Notes: generated by a model from the letters alone, not told the origin. A DNA stretch of 64,000 bases from Tetraselmis striata (GCA_006384855.1 VCJN01002337.1:62001-126000); one strand, 5' to 3'; positions 1 to 12,192 are shown, counted from the first letter of the stretch. Made by a program: numbers and translations.

Positions 1-451
1 GCAAAACATGGCAGCCAAACCGCCCATCTGATGACCTTTGATCGGACGGTTGGCAGGCCCGATCAGCAGTACTAGTACTACAAATTCCCCAGTGTTACCA
101 AGTACGTACGGCTGCGATTTGCGCTCCCATGTACTAACAGTCGTAGTTATCCACAGGACGACTAGGGTTCGTACTAGATACCCGGTACCGGCGTAATAAA
201 TATATCGCGTACTACCCGGTACTACACGGACAACCTTGTACCTTGTACGTCAGTGCCATGTACGCTTCACCGGGCTGGTACGACTACCAGAATGATGACA
301 AAAAGGATTTATCGCCCGCCGGCAATAACGCCGGATGTACTCGCACGTAACTGGATGGACGTGCCGCCACCAGCAGCAGCCTTCACGGATAAATAATAGT
401 CGCTAGTAGTAGTGCTTCGTCACCTGTATGTCACATCTGAATCTCACAGTG
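1..451. mobile_element. Terminal part of an EnSpm/CACTA transposon running off the left edge
   Basis: This stretch matches 13010-13490 almost base for base and ends at 451 with the same inverted-terminal sequence, CACAGTG preceded by ACATCTGAATCT. It is therefore the end of a second copy of the CACTA family seen in full at 2751-13490. The rest lies outside the window. The longer stretch at 13010-13490 is mostly explained by extra GGGTACC-type units near 13190-13215. It abuts the retroelement fossil at 452. No gene is seen in it. Confidence 0.8.
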
Positions 452-629
452 ACGAAGCGATTCCATATGTAGGCATAGCCACGATTTGAGCCAGTAGCCC
501 ACTGCTGTGGAGCTGAAGAGATCAAAGCATTAAACAAGGATGTGCCGGCGACATCGGCGGAAGCCACCGGGTTACTCGGCCAGGCGGAGGTACACCCACG
601 GGTGATGGCTGACTCATGAGCCGTGACTG

Positions 630-2683
630 TCACACCACTCCGGGTGGAGGCAGCGGTGGTGCGCTGGGGTGCGCCGCGCGCCAGGCCGGCACGCAGTCGA
701 TACGCAGGGCAAGGACGCGCCAGTTCCTGGAGCAGCTCGGGCGGCTGTTACCACTGCCCTCGCCAGAACTGAATAGCTCCTCGCCGCTGTCGAGCATGAC
801 CCAATCGACCACACAGTCAGCCAGGTGTCTACCGTCAAGAGCTACTAAAGTCCACCAGGACTGACTAGGCCATAGGGGTACTATAACTGTAACGACCGCG
901 TGGTCCGTTTTCAGCTTGCGCATAACCCGGCCGATGCAGCTAAAAGGAGCATTAATCCAGTTATTCACACAACCGCCCCAGAAGTGGCTGAAAGCATCGA
1001 CGCCCTCGCATCCAGGGCACCAGAAACGTGAGTAGAATCTCGGTACTTGATGGTTCAGATCAAATGCGAACCGGTCGATATGGTGAATGCCCCATTTCAA
1101 GCTGAGGCGCCGGAAAACTTGGGCAGCAGTTGCATGTCATCTTTGTCGAGCATCTTAGAAATCTCGTCGGAGTCCGGATTCTCATCTCGGGACGCCCACA
1201 GAATAGAGAGTGACGCTCCCACGGAGAGACACAGGAGGTAGACTTGTTGAGCCACATAGTTCAGCGACAGGCTCGAGCGAGAGCCGTGCCGGCAAATTGG
1301 TAGCATACTCTTATTATCTACATGGACCTGCACTCGTCTGCCTGCGATCAGGTGTGACAGGGACTTCAAAACGAAGAGCAAACCACGAGTCTCACGGTGT
1401 GTCGAGGACTCTACGCGTTTCCACGGAAGGAAGAAGCCGTGAGCTTTCGCGACGGGGTCTGAGCTGCCATCGGTCGGTCTGGCCAAACATCCAGCCGATG
1501 CCTGAGGCATCACACTCCAGAAAAAAACGGACAGTTTGCTGTCCAAGTCAGGGACGATGCGCCAAGTAAACTGCTGCCTAGACACTTGTGCCCAGAACCG
1601 TAGCTCCTCACGGGATTCCTCAGAGAGGGCAACGTGGTGACCCCACCGTTCTGCTTGCGCAATGTTGGCATACAGACCTCTGGAGAAGAGGCGAGACACT
1701 GGGCCCAACGCCAGCCCCATGGAAATCAATTTCCCAGTACAGCTGGCTAAGAACTTGACTTTGTGGCGCTTACGGTGGCCATGCAGCAGGGACTGGATGT
1801 CGAGCTGAAGAGCATCCCATCGCTTCTGAGGCACAGAGAAGGTGCCAGCCACAGTGTCCAGATCAAACCCCAGGTGGGTGATAGTGGTGCTGGGGTTCAG
1901 ACTGGATTTTTTGAAGTTGATGTTGACATGAGCGCGCTCAACATCGGCCAGCACTTGCTGAGTAGTTAAATGTGCCTTTCTGATAGAGCCATAGATGAAC
2001 AACCAGTCATCCAGGTAGCAGAGCATCCTGGTGCCTCTACTGCGCCAGTGTCGCACCAGAACTCCCATGACTTTAGAAAAGTAGCGGGGGGCATTAGACA
2101 GCCCAAAGCATAGCACCCGCCATGAGTAGAATCTACCTCTCCATTCAAACCCGCTGTAAGGAGCAGCTGAGTCATGGAGGCAGACATGGTAATAGCCCTG
2201 AGTCAGATCCATGCTGGTCAGTATGTCGCCGGGATTCACCAGGTCTGACAGTTTAGATAACGACCCCATCTTGAAGGGAGTGTAAACCAAGTGTTTGTTG
2301 ACATGACGCTGATCGCAGATCAGCCTGAGTCCCCCATGAGGTTTGGGGACCACACCCAAAGGGTTCAGCACCACAGGGCGCAAAGGTTCTTCTCTGATAT
2401 GGCCCAGAGGCAATAGCAGAGCGATCTGCCCATCAATGAAATCGGGGTGCTGTAGCGCGGAAGGATGATTTGGTAGATGGCTGGGTGGCGCAGGACCATC
2501 AGCCCAGTTCAAACGGTAGCCATGCCTGACCCAATCTCTGACCAGACTGTCTCTGACTGAGTCAGTGATGCTGTCCCAAAATTGCCAGCCTTTACGGATA
2601 ACACCGGCCGATTCCACAGGAGAATTGGCGTCCAGAGCCGGCTCATGAGGGAGCTCAAAAATAGCTGACGATAAAACTGTCAC
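630..2683 (-). pseudogene. Reverse transcriptase/RNase H region of the DIRS-like fossil
   Basis: The main open stretch is 2683-1097 (about 528 residues). It shows the RT palm motif LTQGYYHVCLH, the fingers/palm sequence FGLSNAPRYFSKVM, the catalytic YLDDWLF, and FDLDTVAGTFSVPQ after it, as in DIRS/Ngaro RTs. RNase H-like sequence follows, with SSTHRETRGL and VHVDNKSML. The region to about 630 continues with VPRFYSRFWCPGCEGVDAF, the segment that follows RNase H in this superfamily. These motifs are seen directly; the assignment to DIRS-like elements rests on family knowledge. It is part of a fossil interrupted by transposons. Confidence 0.85.
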
Positions 2684-3205
2684 AAAATGCCAATGCCACA
2701 GACAGCATCATAGTGGTCAGCAAGCATCCTGGATGACTGCTGCATGAATCCACTGTGAGATTCAGATGTGACGTAAATGTGCCCTACTGGTGACGAACGA
2801 CGACATACGGGGACGATACGGGACGGACGAGGGACGTGGATTTCATACCCAGTAGCGACGACTATCGCGCGCGACCTGTAAAGTACTATATGAATTTCTC
2901 GTTTCCATAATTTCATCAAATTGATATGCGCACGCGGGCTCGCGTGTCGCCCGCCGACGCGGAGCACCCGGGCTAAGTACATGCGGATGTACGCACTCAT
3001 TGCACATCGCCGCACATCGCTGACCGCACATCGCTGACCGCTGACCCCGCGGTGTGCGGCGATGTGCGGCACGACGGGCGGAGGTGTGGGCGGATGTAGG
3101 TGGTACGGTAGGTGGTAGGCGGTAGGTGGTGTTCGTAGGTGCGCGTTTTAATGCAGCCGCCCTAACTGCTGATGATTGTGTAACGCCCCAGCACGCGCAT
3201 GAAGT

Positions 3206-4858
3206 ATGGGGTCGCCTCACGGTCACCGCCGCTCACCGTTGAATCAAGCGCGGACAGCCGCGCACTCGCATCTGTGTTGCCTGCCGGTGGTGGGTTACAT
3301 CCACCCCAACTCTCAACCCCCCCCCCCCCCCCCCGGCCCCCCGCGCGCGGCAGCAGGCATGCCGGCAAAGGGATGGATAGCGAGTGTGTCGAAGGATGGC
3401 GTGTACTCATGCAAGCACTGCCGGGGCAACGTGACGGGCACTTGTGATAAGATGGCGCGAGAGCGGCACTTCCTAAAATTCCCGAACTGTAGCCACTCGT
3501 TGAAGCGTGCGGCTAAGTTGCGCCGCAAGGCCGCCTTATCACAAGCAGCAGCAGCAGGGGCGGCAGCAGCAGCAACAACAACAACAGGGGCGGCAGCAGG
3601 AGTAGCTGCAGCCGTCGGAAACGGCCCGCCGGCGCCGGTCTCGGACGACGGCGGCTCGAAGGTGGACGATGTGATGGGCGTGGGGGAGGACCCCGTTGGC
3701 GAAGACGGTATGGACATCGACGCGCCTGCGTGGCCGCCGGCGGGCGTGGAACCCGCGATGAGGGCGTGATATGGAAAGGCGATCCCGGCGACTTCTACAT
3801 GAAGGTCATCGCCAAGAAGTTCCGGGGAGTATGGCACTACGGCGTGATAACCGGCGTCGTTACCGAGTGGGTGTTGGAGGACTACGGCGGGGCGACCCAG
3901 TGGCGCGCTGTTTTCGAGGACGGGGGCATTGTGGGCCTTCTGCGTTCAGAGGTGAGTGGGCCCGGCCTGCGTGCTGGTGGCACCACTCAACTGCGGTTGT
4001 ATGGAATCACACGCACCCGCCCGGTCGGCGTGGCAGGTTGTGGAGGCTATGACGGCTGCCCAGGAGCACCCCCCTGTGGATGCGGACGGGGAGGCTCGCT
4101 TGGTAACCGTCCATGAAGGCGATGACTTGTCCAGTGAATCACGCACCTTGCCCGGCGTGCGGTAAACACAACCCGGCTGGCGGAGGCCAAGCAGAACACT
4201 GGCTGCCATGGCGTGTGCCATGTGCATGTGGTCCGGGGCTATGTCAGCATAGTCAACCTCTTCCCCCTCGCGCCGTTCCACCTGTTTTTTTTTGGCTTGG
4301 GAAGGGACTTTTGGAGGAAATTTGTCACCGTGCAGGGCCACATTGGATTCCGAGCTATGAAGCAGGAAGACCGGCGCCAGGCTTTAGTCCCGATACCCAG
4401 CAACTTTGAACGCGGGTTGCGCCCTTCGTTTGCAGTGTCCAAGAATCGAAAGGTAAACCCCTCCCCCCCCCCCCCCCCCCCCCGGGCGTGGGCGTGGGCG
4501 TGGGCGTGACGGCATTCCCCTCCATGACTGCAGGGTCAGGCAAGGTGACGGTGCAGCCCGGCTGGGTCATGGAGGACTGCTTGCACCACATGGAAACGTT
4601 TTCCATTCTTAACGCCGGTCCGCTCCTCGAGGAGGCCCGGGTGAAGGCGATCATGCCCGAGAAGGAGCTCGCGTCCCCAGCGGTGGTGCGTTCGGTGTCA
4701 CGACTGGCGGTGCTTGGGCACATGTACAAGCGCCTGCAAGGAGCTGCGTGGTTCGTCACGCGGTGGGGGTTGCAGAATGTGGTGACGGAGGAGGACGGCC
4801 CCGAGCGCAAGGCGCAGGTGGACGCGCTCACTAGGGAGGGGAGGACTCGATACCCAGC
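3206..4858 (+). pseudogene. CACTA TNP2-type transposase, 5' exons, interrupted by a minisatellite
   Basis: The exons match the better copy on the minus strand at 32.88-29.6 kb. First comes a BED-like zinc finger (about 3358-3520: YSCKHCRGNVTG, then a conserved NCSH). Next, 3770-3950, is a Tudor-like segment (KKFRGVWHYGVITGV then WRAVFEDGG). A TNP2 segment follows (4210-4440: HLFFFGLGRDFWRK and FRAMKQEDRRQALV), then 4490-4850 (VTVQPGWVMEDC to REGRTRY). C-runs at about 3320 and 4460 lie in probable introns. The match to the other copy ends at about 4858, where the repeat array begins. The CPECN-containing TNP2 N-terminal part present in the other copy is missing between 4140 and 4210, so this copy is deleted as well as interrupted. 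Confidence 0.75.
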
Positions 4859-7707
4859 GCGGCGCCAAGGCGCGGCGGCCGGGGCAGCGCGACGCCAAGG
4901 CGCGGCGGCCGGGGCAGCGCGGCGCCAAGGCGCGGCGGCCGGGGCAGCGCGGCGCCAAGGCGCGGCGGCCGGGGCAGCGCGGCGCCAAGGCGCGGCGGCC
5001 GGGGCAGCGCGGCGCCAAGGCGCGGCGGCCGGGGCAGCGCGGCGCCAAGGCGCGGCGGCCGGGGCAGCGCGGCGCCAACGCGAGTGGGATGGGCGGGGCA
5101 GCGCGGCGCCAAGGCGCGGCGGCCGGGGCAGCCCGGCGCCAAGGCGCGGCGGCCGGGGCAGCGCGGCGCCAAGGCGCGGCGGCCGGGGCAGCGCGGCGCC
5201 AAGGCGCGGCGGCCGGGGCAGCGCGGCGCCAACGCGAGTGGGATGGGCGGGGCAGCGCGGCGCCAAGGCGCGGCGGCCGGGGCAGCGCGGCGCTAAGGCG
5301 CGGCGGCCCGGGCAGCGCGGCGCCAAGGTGCGGCGGCCGGGGCAGCGCGGCGCCAAGGCGCGGCGGCCGGGGCAGCGCGGCGCCAACGCGAGTGGGATGG
5401 GCGGGGCAGCGCGGCGCCAAGGCGCGGCGGCCGGGGCAGCGCGGCGCCAAGGCGCGGCGGCCCGGGCAGCGCGGCGCCAAGGCGCGGCGGCCGGGGCAGC
5501 GCGGCGCCAAGGCGCGGCGGCCGGGGCAGCGCGGCGCCAACGCGAGTGGGATGGGCGGGGCAGCGCGGCGCCAAGGCGCGGCGGCCGGGGCAGCGCGGCG
5601 CCAAGGCGCGGCGGCCCGGGCAGCGCGGCGCCAAGGCGCGGCGGCCGGGGCAGCGCGGCGCCAAGGCGCGGCGGCCGGGGCAGCGCGGCGCCAAGGCGCG
5701 GCGGCCGGGGCAGCGCGGCGCCAAGGCGCGGCGGCCGGGGCAGCGCGGCGCCAAGGCGCAGCGGCCGGGGCAGCGCGGCGCCAAGGCGCGGCGGCCGGGG
5801 CAGCGCGGCGCCAAGGCGTGGTGGCCGGGGCAGCGCGGCGCCAAGGCGCGGCGGCCGGGGCAGCGCGGCGCCAAGGCGCGGCGGCCGGGGCAGCGCGGCG
5901 CCAACGCGAGTGGGATGGGCGGGGCAGCGCGGCGCCAAGGCGCGGCGGCCGGGGCAGCGCGGCGCCAAGGCGCGGCGGCCCGGGCAGCGCAGCGCCAAGG
6001 CGCGGCGGCCGGGGCAGCGCGGCGCCAAGGCGCGGCGGCCGGGGCAGCGCGGCGCCAAGGCGCGGCGGCCGGGGCAGCGCGGCGCCAAGGCGCGGCGGCC
6101 GGGGCAGCGCGGCGCCAAGGCGCGGCGGCCGGGGCAGCGGGGCGCCAACGCGAGTGGGATGGGCGGGGCAGCGCGGCGCCAAGGCGCGGCGGCCGGGGCA
6201 GCGCGGCGCCAAGGCGCGGCGGCCCGGGCAGCGCGGCGCCAAGGTGCGGCGGCCGGGGCAGCGCGGCGCCAAGGCGCGGCGGCCGGGGCAGCGCGGCGCC
6301 AAGGTGCGGCGGCCGGGGCAGCGCGGCGCCAAGGCGCGGCGGCCGGGGCAGCGCGGCGCCAAGGCGCGGCGGCCGGGGCAGCGCGGCGCCAAGGCGCGGC
6401 GGCCGAAGCAGCGCGGCGCCAAGGCGTGGTGGCCGGGGCAGCGCGGCGCCAAGGCGCGGCGGCCGGGGCAGCGCGGCGCCAAGGCGCGGCGGCCGGGGCA
6501 GCGCGGCGCCAACGCGAGTGGGATGGGCGGCGCAGCGCGGCGCCAAGGCGCGGCGGCCGGGGCAGCGCGGCGCCAAGGCGCGGCGGCCGGGGCAGCGCGG
6601 CGCCAACGCGAGTGGGATGGGCGGGGCAGCGCGGCGCCAAGGCGCGGCGGCCGGGGCAGCGCGGCGCCAAGGCGCGGCGGCCGGGGCAGCGCGGCGCCAA
6701 GGCGCGGCGGCCGGGGCAGCGCGGCGCCAAGGCGTGGTGGCCGGGGCAGCGCGGCGCCAAGGCGCGGCGGCCGGGGCAGCGCGGCGCCAAGGCGCGGCGG
6801 CCGGGGCAGCGCGGCGCCAACGCGAGTGGGATGGGCGGGGCAGCGCGGCGCCAAGGCGCGGCGGCCGGGGCAGCGCGGCGCCAAGGCGCGGCGGCCCGGG
6901 CAGCGCAGCGCCAAGGCGCGGCGGCCGGGGCAGCGCGGCGCCAAGGCGCGGCGGCCGGGGCAGCGCGGCGCCAAGGCGCGGCGGCCGGGGCAGCGCGGCG
7001 CCAAGGCGCGGCGGCCGGGGCAGCGCGGCGCCAAGGCGCGGCGGCCGGGGCAGCGCGGCGCCAACGCGAGTGGGATGGGCGGGGCAGCGCGGCGCCAAGG
7101 CGCGGCGGCCGGGGCAGCGCGGCGCCAAGGCGCGGCGGCCCGGGCAGCGCGGCGCCAAGGTGCGGCGGCCGGGGCAGCGCGGCGCCAAGGCGCGGCGGCC
7201 GGGGCAGCGCGGCGCCAAGGTGCGGCGGCCGGGGCAGCGCGGCGCCAAGGCGCGGCGGCCGGGGCAGCGCGGCGCCAAGGCGCGGCGGCCGGGGCAGCGC
7301 GGCGCCAAGGCGCGGCGGCCGAAGCAGCGCGGCGCCAAGGCGTGGTGGCCGGGGCAGCGCGGCGCCAAGGCGCGGCGGCCGGGGCAGCGCGGCGCCAAGG
7401 CGCGGCGGCCGGGGCAGCGCGGCGCCAACGCGAGTGGGATGGGCGGCGCAGCGCGGCGCCAAGGCGCGGCGGCCGGGGCAGCGCGGCGCCAAGGCGCGGC
7501 GGCCGGGGCAGCGCGGCGCCAACGCGAGTGGGATGGGCGGGGCAGCGCGGCGCCAAGGCGCGGCGGCCGGGGCAGCGCGGCGCCAAGGCGCGGCGGCCGG
7601 GGCAGCGCGGCGCCAAGGTGCGGCGGCCGGGGCAGCGCGGCGCCAAGGCGCGGCGGCCGGGGCAGCGCGGCGCCAAGGCGCGGCGGCCGGGGCAGCGCGG
7701 CGCCAAG
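4858..7707. repeat. 30/34-bp GC-rich minisatellite inside the CACTA transposase gene
   Basis: The basic unit is 30 bp, GGCGCCAAGGCGCGGCGGCC followed by GGGGCAGCGC, repeated without gaps. About twelve units are replaced by a 34-bp variant starting GGCGCCAACGCGAGTGGGAT. The 30-bp unit has no stop codon in any frame and its length is divisible by three, so very long open frames appear on both strands; these are not genes. Point variants (GCGTGGTGG, GCCGAAGCA, CAGCGCAGC) recur 916 bp apart (5985/6901, 6405/7321, 5815/6731), showing a higher-order duplication of roughly 5.8-6.6 kb to 6.7-7.53 kb. Confidence 0.95.
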
Positions 7708-8293
7708 ACAGCGCATACAGCGGAATCGGCGGAAAGGGATGCATTACAAGCTGTGGACGGCAGCCGCTGAAAACTATGCGGTCATGCCGCAACAACCCCA
7801 ACACTGGCTTCTGGATTCCTCTGATCTGGCTGGCGGCGGCGGGCTGCGGGATGCAGGGCCGCATGACTGAGGTGGCGGTGCTGATGAGCCCGGAGAGTCT
7901 GCATGCGGCGGAGGCGGCGCAGCCGCATAGGCACTAGACAATGCTCTGAAGCGAGCCCCAATTGTCTGCCCAGCGCCTGCCCCAATGTAACGCACCAGCT
8001 TGGCAGCAATTGGCAGCTCTTTTGCCCCCCCTCCACCCCACAGACACACTACCAATACCAGTTTCTCATCCCGGCGGGCAGTTGATGCGTATACCCAGGC
8101 TTGTGCGTACGCGGTGCGGGGGGGGGGGGGGGAATCACTATAGCTAAGCTAGTGATGTGAGATATGAGTGCAGCAACAGATATTGTGCAAGATATAATAC
8201 GATGGCATGCAAGCGGGTCCCCGCTCTTCCACAATCATTGGCCCTGCTCCCTCTTGCCCCGCCCCCGGTGCCCTTTAGCTGCTCTCAGCATCC

Positions 8294-8615
8294 CGAGTGG
8301 GATGGGCGGGGCAGCGGTTGCTACCGAGTGAGGCGTAGCATCGTTTGCAGTAGCAACGCAGCCTTTCCGGTGTGACGCCGCCTGGATGTAACCCAGCAGT
8401 ACGCGCAAAGTGCAAGTGCAAGCTGCTGATGGCGGGGATCCCGCGCGCGGGGGGGGGGGGGGGGGGGCAGCGGCTGTGGGATAGGCAGGGCAGCGGTTGC
8501 TACCGAGTGAGGCGTAGCATCGTTTGCAGTAGCAACGCAGCCTTTCCGGTTGCATAGTGTGACACCGCTTGGATGTAACCCAGCACTACGCGCAAAGTGC
8601 AAGTGTTACACGTCC
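8294..8615. repeat. Tandem pair of about 180 bp downstream of the minisatellite
   Basis: Two copies contain GCAGCGGTTGCTACCGAGTG followed by AGGCGTAGCATCG, at about 8311 and 8491, then a GGATGTAACCCAGCA segment. Inside each copy GTTGCTAC and GTAGCAAC can form a stem. A G-run separates the copies. The first copy begins with CGAGTGGGATGGGCGGGGCA, which is also the core of the 34-bp minisatellite variant. Confidence 0.8.
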
Positions 8616-8647
8616 GTGTGCCCCACCCAATGACATTGCGCCCGACC

Positions 8648-9751
8648 TCACTGACGGCATGTCTCGCTCTCCTTCAGCTCCTGGGCCGTCCGCCGCCTCA
8701 CCCTGCGCACCCTACCAGCCGCGCGTGCCTTCTCGGAAGCCTCACACACGGCGGCGCGAGTCGCGTCGTGGAACGCGTCCCTGACATGGCGGAACTCCGC
8801 CCTCACCGTGGCCGTGGTCGGGCAGAGGACTGCCCGCTGATGGGTCGCCATGCATGGGTACTTGGGGCCGCACAAAGCCGGGGTGCCGTCGCAGCAACAC
8901 TCCCAGTCCGTCCGTTGGCCGCAGTCCACGCATGACGGGCGTCCGGCCAGGACACGCACATGATAGTGCATGTGGCCGCCTCCCGCCACTGCTCGTAGTG
9001 CTCCGGTCAACATGGCGACGAGCAAGTCGGCATGTCCCGCAGGTGGCTGCGGGGCGGGTGGCGCGAGCGCAGCCTCGCTCGCCTCGACAACCCCCCCAGC
9101 CCGATCAGTCGCCTCGACCACGGCCTCCTCCGCCTCCTGACGCGGCGCACCAGGCGCATCATCGTCGCCTGGCAGGGCGTCCCCCCCCGCAACGGCGCCG
9201 TCGGCGGTGGCCGACGCCGTCGTGGCGGGGTGTTGTGAGGAGGTGGCCCTAGACATAGGTGGGGCCGGCACCGCCATGTGTTGCTCCACATGCGGTGCGG
9301 TTCCTGACGCGACAGCTCCGTCGCACCAGTACCGGCGCCGGCACCCCACGCCTGCTGGGATTACCACCAACCGGCATGTTTCCTTTGGGAGGCGGTTCAT
9401 CCGCGTCGGAGGTGAGCGGCGGTGCCTGCGTGGGTGTCGATACTGCCCGGCCATTAGGGCTCCCGCCGCCTGCCGCTCCGCCGACCCACGCCGCGGCGTG
9501 TGCTGCGCCCCGCATAGTCGCCTCGAATATAATATACATGACGCGGGGACGGGGGGGGGATTCGTGCGTTTCGTATGTCGGCGGAAAGGCGTGCGAAGCT
9601 GCGGCTGGCGAAGGTGGTGGAAATAAGCGTGGCGGCGTCGGCGGCGTATTACCGTGCGTGCATGCGTGCGCAACCCCGCGGCAGCAAGCGCCGGACTCGG
9701 CGTGTGCCGGCGGCAGAGCTGCGAAGCCATGGACACGGTACGGGATGCCAA
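8648..9751 (-). CDS. Cysteine-rich ORF carried by the CACTA element
   Basis: A 367-codon open frame runs against the transposase direction. The N-terminal half is low in complexity and may be non-coding; a likelier start is the ATG giving MAVPAPPMSR (about residue 159). The C-terminal half looks like real coding sequence. It has an acidic/alanine linker, a hydrophobic stretch (HADLLVAMLTGALRAVAGG), then a cysteine cluster CVDCGQRTDWECCCDG and CGPKYPCMATH with one more Cys downstream, which suggests a zinc-binding module, and a basic tail (RVRRVRRRTAQEL). CACTA elements often encode a second, DNA-binding protein, but no family is recognised here and the role is inference. An ATG-initiated plus-strand frame at 9575-9877 (MSAERRAKLRLAKV) starts nearby and could be the first exon of a gene in the other direction. 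Confidence 0.45.
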   Translation of the reverse strand: MASRTVSMASQLCRRHTPSPALAAAGLRTHARTVIRRRRRHAYFHHLRQPQLRTPFRRHTKRTNPPPVPASCILYSRRLCGAQHTPRRGSAERQAAGALMAGQYRHPRRHRRSPPTRMNRLPKETCRLVVIPAGVGCRRRYWCDGAVASGTAPHVEQHMAVPAPPMSRATSSQHPATTASATADGAVAGGDALPGDDDAPGAPRQEAEEAVVEATDRAGGVVEASEAALAPPAPQPPAGHADLLVAMLTGALRAVAGGGHMHYHVRVLAGRPSCVDCGQRTDWECCCDGTPALCGPKYPCMATHQRAVLCPTTATVRAEFRHVRDAFHDATRAAVCEASEKARAAGRVRRVRRRTAQELKESETCRQ

Positions 9752-10384
9752 GTTTGGCTAAGCAACTGCCGAGGCTGGCGGCTTAACCCCCATGTCCGGC
9801 GGTTGAGGGACGGAAAGTGCGTAGAAGTTGATCGGCAAAGCGGGCATATACGCCTTGCTGTGCTAGGTTCCTATTAAGTAATGGCGGTTTGTGCTAAGTA
9901 ATTCGTAGGGGTGGACCATGCAGCGCAGGTAGGGGGCGGTATAAATGAGGCCGGGCACATATACTGCTCCACGAAACGACACTGTCGCACGTGTAGTTGA
10001 ATAGACCCCCCCCCCCCCCCCCCCCCCGCCGGGTCGGCCCGCCGGGTCGGCCCGCCGACCCGCCACGGCATGTAATATCTGTCATGCATCGCCGGGGTAT
10101 GTGTAAGTGGATGCCCCGCCGCCACACACCCCCCCCCCCCCCCCCCCCCATTTACACTTGTGCACTCATTAAGTTTGGGCTGGTTTCGGAGCAGTACATG
10201 TACGTATGTATATACATACAATGGAACGTAGGACCTGCGCGGAAAGAGGCGGGGCTGGCGGAGTGCGTTGGGGGTGCGTAGAGTAGCGTGTTGGTGAGAT
10301 TCGGGGTGCATCGGACGCCGGATGCCCATCCACCCAGCGTAAAAGACGCGTACGTAATATTCACACTATATATATTCACACGCA

Positions 10385-11768
10385 AATGTGTGAAAACCGG
10401 ACATTCCGTGCCGGATGGGTGGGAATACGGCGTCCGATGCAGCCAAAACCCCAGGGACACGCTATTCTATGCACCGCCAATGCACTCCGCCAGCACCGCC
10501 TCATTCTCTGTCGATTTCGAAAACGCCTTCACATTGTCCACCGCTAATTGCAATTGCCACCGTGTAATGTTGTCACGATGTGCGCACACAACAACACTTA
10601 CTACCGGTTCCGACGCGGATGGAGGCGAGGCTTGCGGAGTGCGTTGGGGGTGCGTAGAGTAGCGTGCTGCAAATAATTGGGGTGCATCGGACGCCGGATG
10701 CCCATCCACCCGGCGTAAAAGACGCGTAATATTCACACTTTATTAACACACAAATGTGTGAAAACCGGACATTCCGTGCCGGATGGGTGGGAATACGGTG
10801 TCCGATGCAGCCAAAACCCCAGCACCACGCTATTCTCTGCACCGCCAATGCACTCCGCCAGCACCGCCTCATTCTCTGTCGATTTCGAAAACGCCTTCAC
10901 ATTATCCACCGCTAATTGCAATTGCCACCGTGTAATGTTGTCACGATGTGCGCACACAACAACACTTACTACCGGTTCCGACGCGGATGGAGGCGAGGCT
11001 TGCGGAGTGCGTTGGGGGTGCGTAGAGTAGCGTGCTGCAAATAATTGGGGTGCATCGGACGCTGGATGCCCATCCACCCGGCGTGAAAGACGCGTAATAT
11101 TCACACTTTATTAACACACAAATGTGTGAAAACCGGACATTCCGTGCCGGATGGGTGGGAATACGGTGTCCGATGCAGCCAAAACCCCAGCACCACGCTA
11201 TTCTATGCACCGCCAATGCACTCCGCCAGCACCGCCTCATTCTCTGTCGATTTCAAAAACGCCTTCACATTATCCACCGCTAATTGCAATTGCCACCGTG
11301 CAATGTTGTCACGATGTGCGCACACAACAACACTTACTACCGGTTCCGACGCGGATGGAGGCGAGGCTTGCGGAGTGCGTTGGGGGTGCGTAGAGTAGCG
11401 TGCTGCAAATAATTGGGGTGCATCGGACGCCGGATGCCCATCCACCCGGCGTAAAAGACGCGTAATATTCACACTTTATTAACACACAAATGTGTAAAAA
11501 CCGGACATTCCGTGCCGGATGGGTGGGAATACGGCGTCCGATGCAGCCAAAACCCCAGCAACACGCTATTCTATGCACCGCCAATGCACTCCGCCAGCAC
11601 CGCCTCATTCTCTGTCGATTTCGAAAACGCCTTCACATTATCCACCGCTAATAATTGCAATTGCCACCGTGTAATGTTGTCACGATGTGCGCACACAACA
11701 ACACTTACTACCGGTTCCGACGCGGATGGAGGCGAGGCTTGCGGAGTGCACTGGCGGTGCACAGACTA
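10385..11768. repeat. Four tandem 368-bp repeats in the CACTA element
   Basis: AAAACCGGACATTCCGTGCC recurs at 10393, 10761 and 11129, and almost unchanged at about 11497: an exact 368-bp period and very high similarity between units. Each unit carries CCGGATGCCCATCCACCC, TTAATATTCACAC-like and CTAATTGCAATTGCCACC segments. The array ends at about 11768, where the last unit diverges (GTGCACTGGCGGTGCACAG). No coding potential is convincing. In CACTA elements such subterminal arrays often bind transposase, but that is not shown here. Confidence 0.92.
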
Positions 11769-12192
11769 GCGGGAGACTAGATCCATTGTCGCTTATTTAC
11801 AAGCACGGGCGGTGCTGCCAGACCTGATCGTCTACGGCCGATATAATATTCACACTATATTAACATCGGTGCACACCGCCGCACACCGCCGCACACCGCC
11901 GCACAACGATGCGCGCGCACATTCGTCGCACACATTATCCCGGATTCACTCGCCGTATCCATTACGCCGTGCTACTTCAACAATAAACATTGCGAAATTA
12001 CACCGACACAATGCCGCACCGACTAGCTCTTGACAATACGTGCATATAAATAGTAGTGGCGCGCTGCTCCTCGCCTCCGATGTGTCGTTGACTGCTGCGG
12101 AAGGCGGTCGTCGACTGGGTGTTAGTTTCTCCACCTCGGCCGCCCCCCCCCCCCCACCCCCCCCCCCCCCCCCCTTCACCGCTCACAGCGCC

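Noticed and set aside
3000-3065. CRISPR-like spaced repeats (CGCACATCGC)
   Set aside because: The units are short, directly adjacent and part of the CACTA subterminal region; there are no spacers and the genome is eukaryotic.
4355-7937. Open frames of up to about 1,170 codons on both strands across the repeat array
   Set aside because: They result from a stop-free 30-bp unit whose length is a multiple of three; the encoded sequences are pure Arg/Ala/Pro/Gly repeats in every frame.
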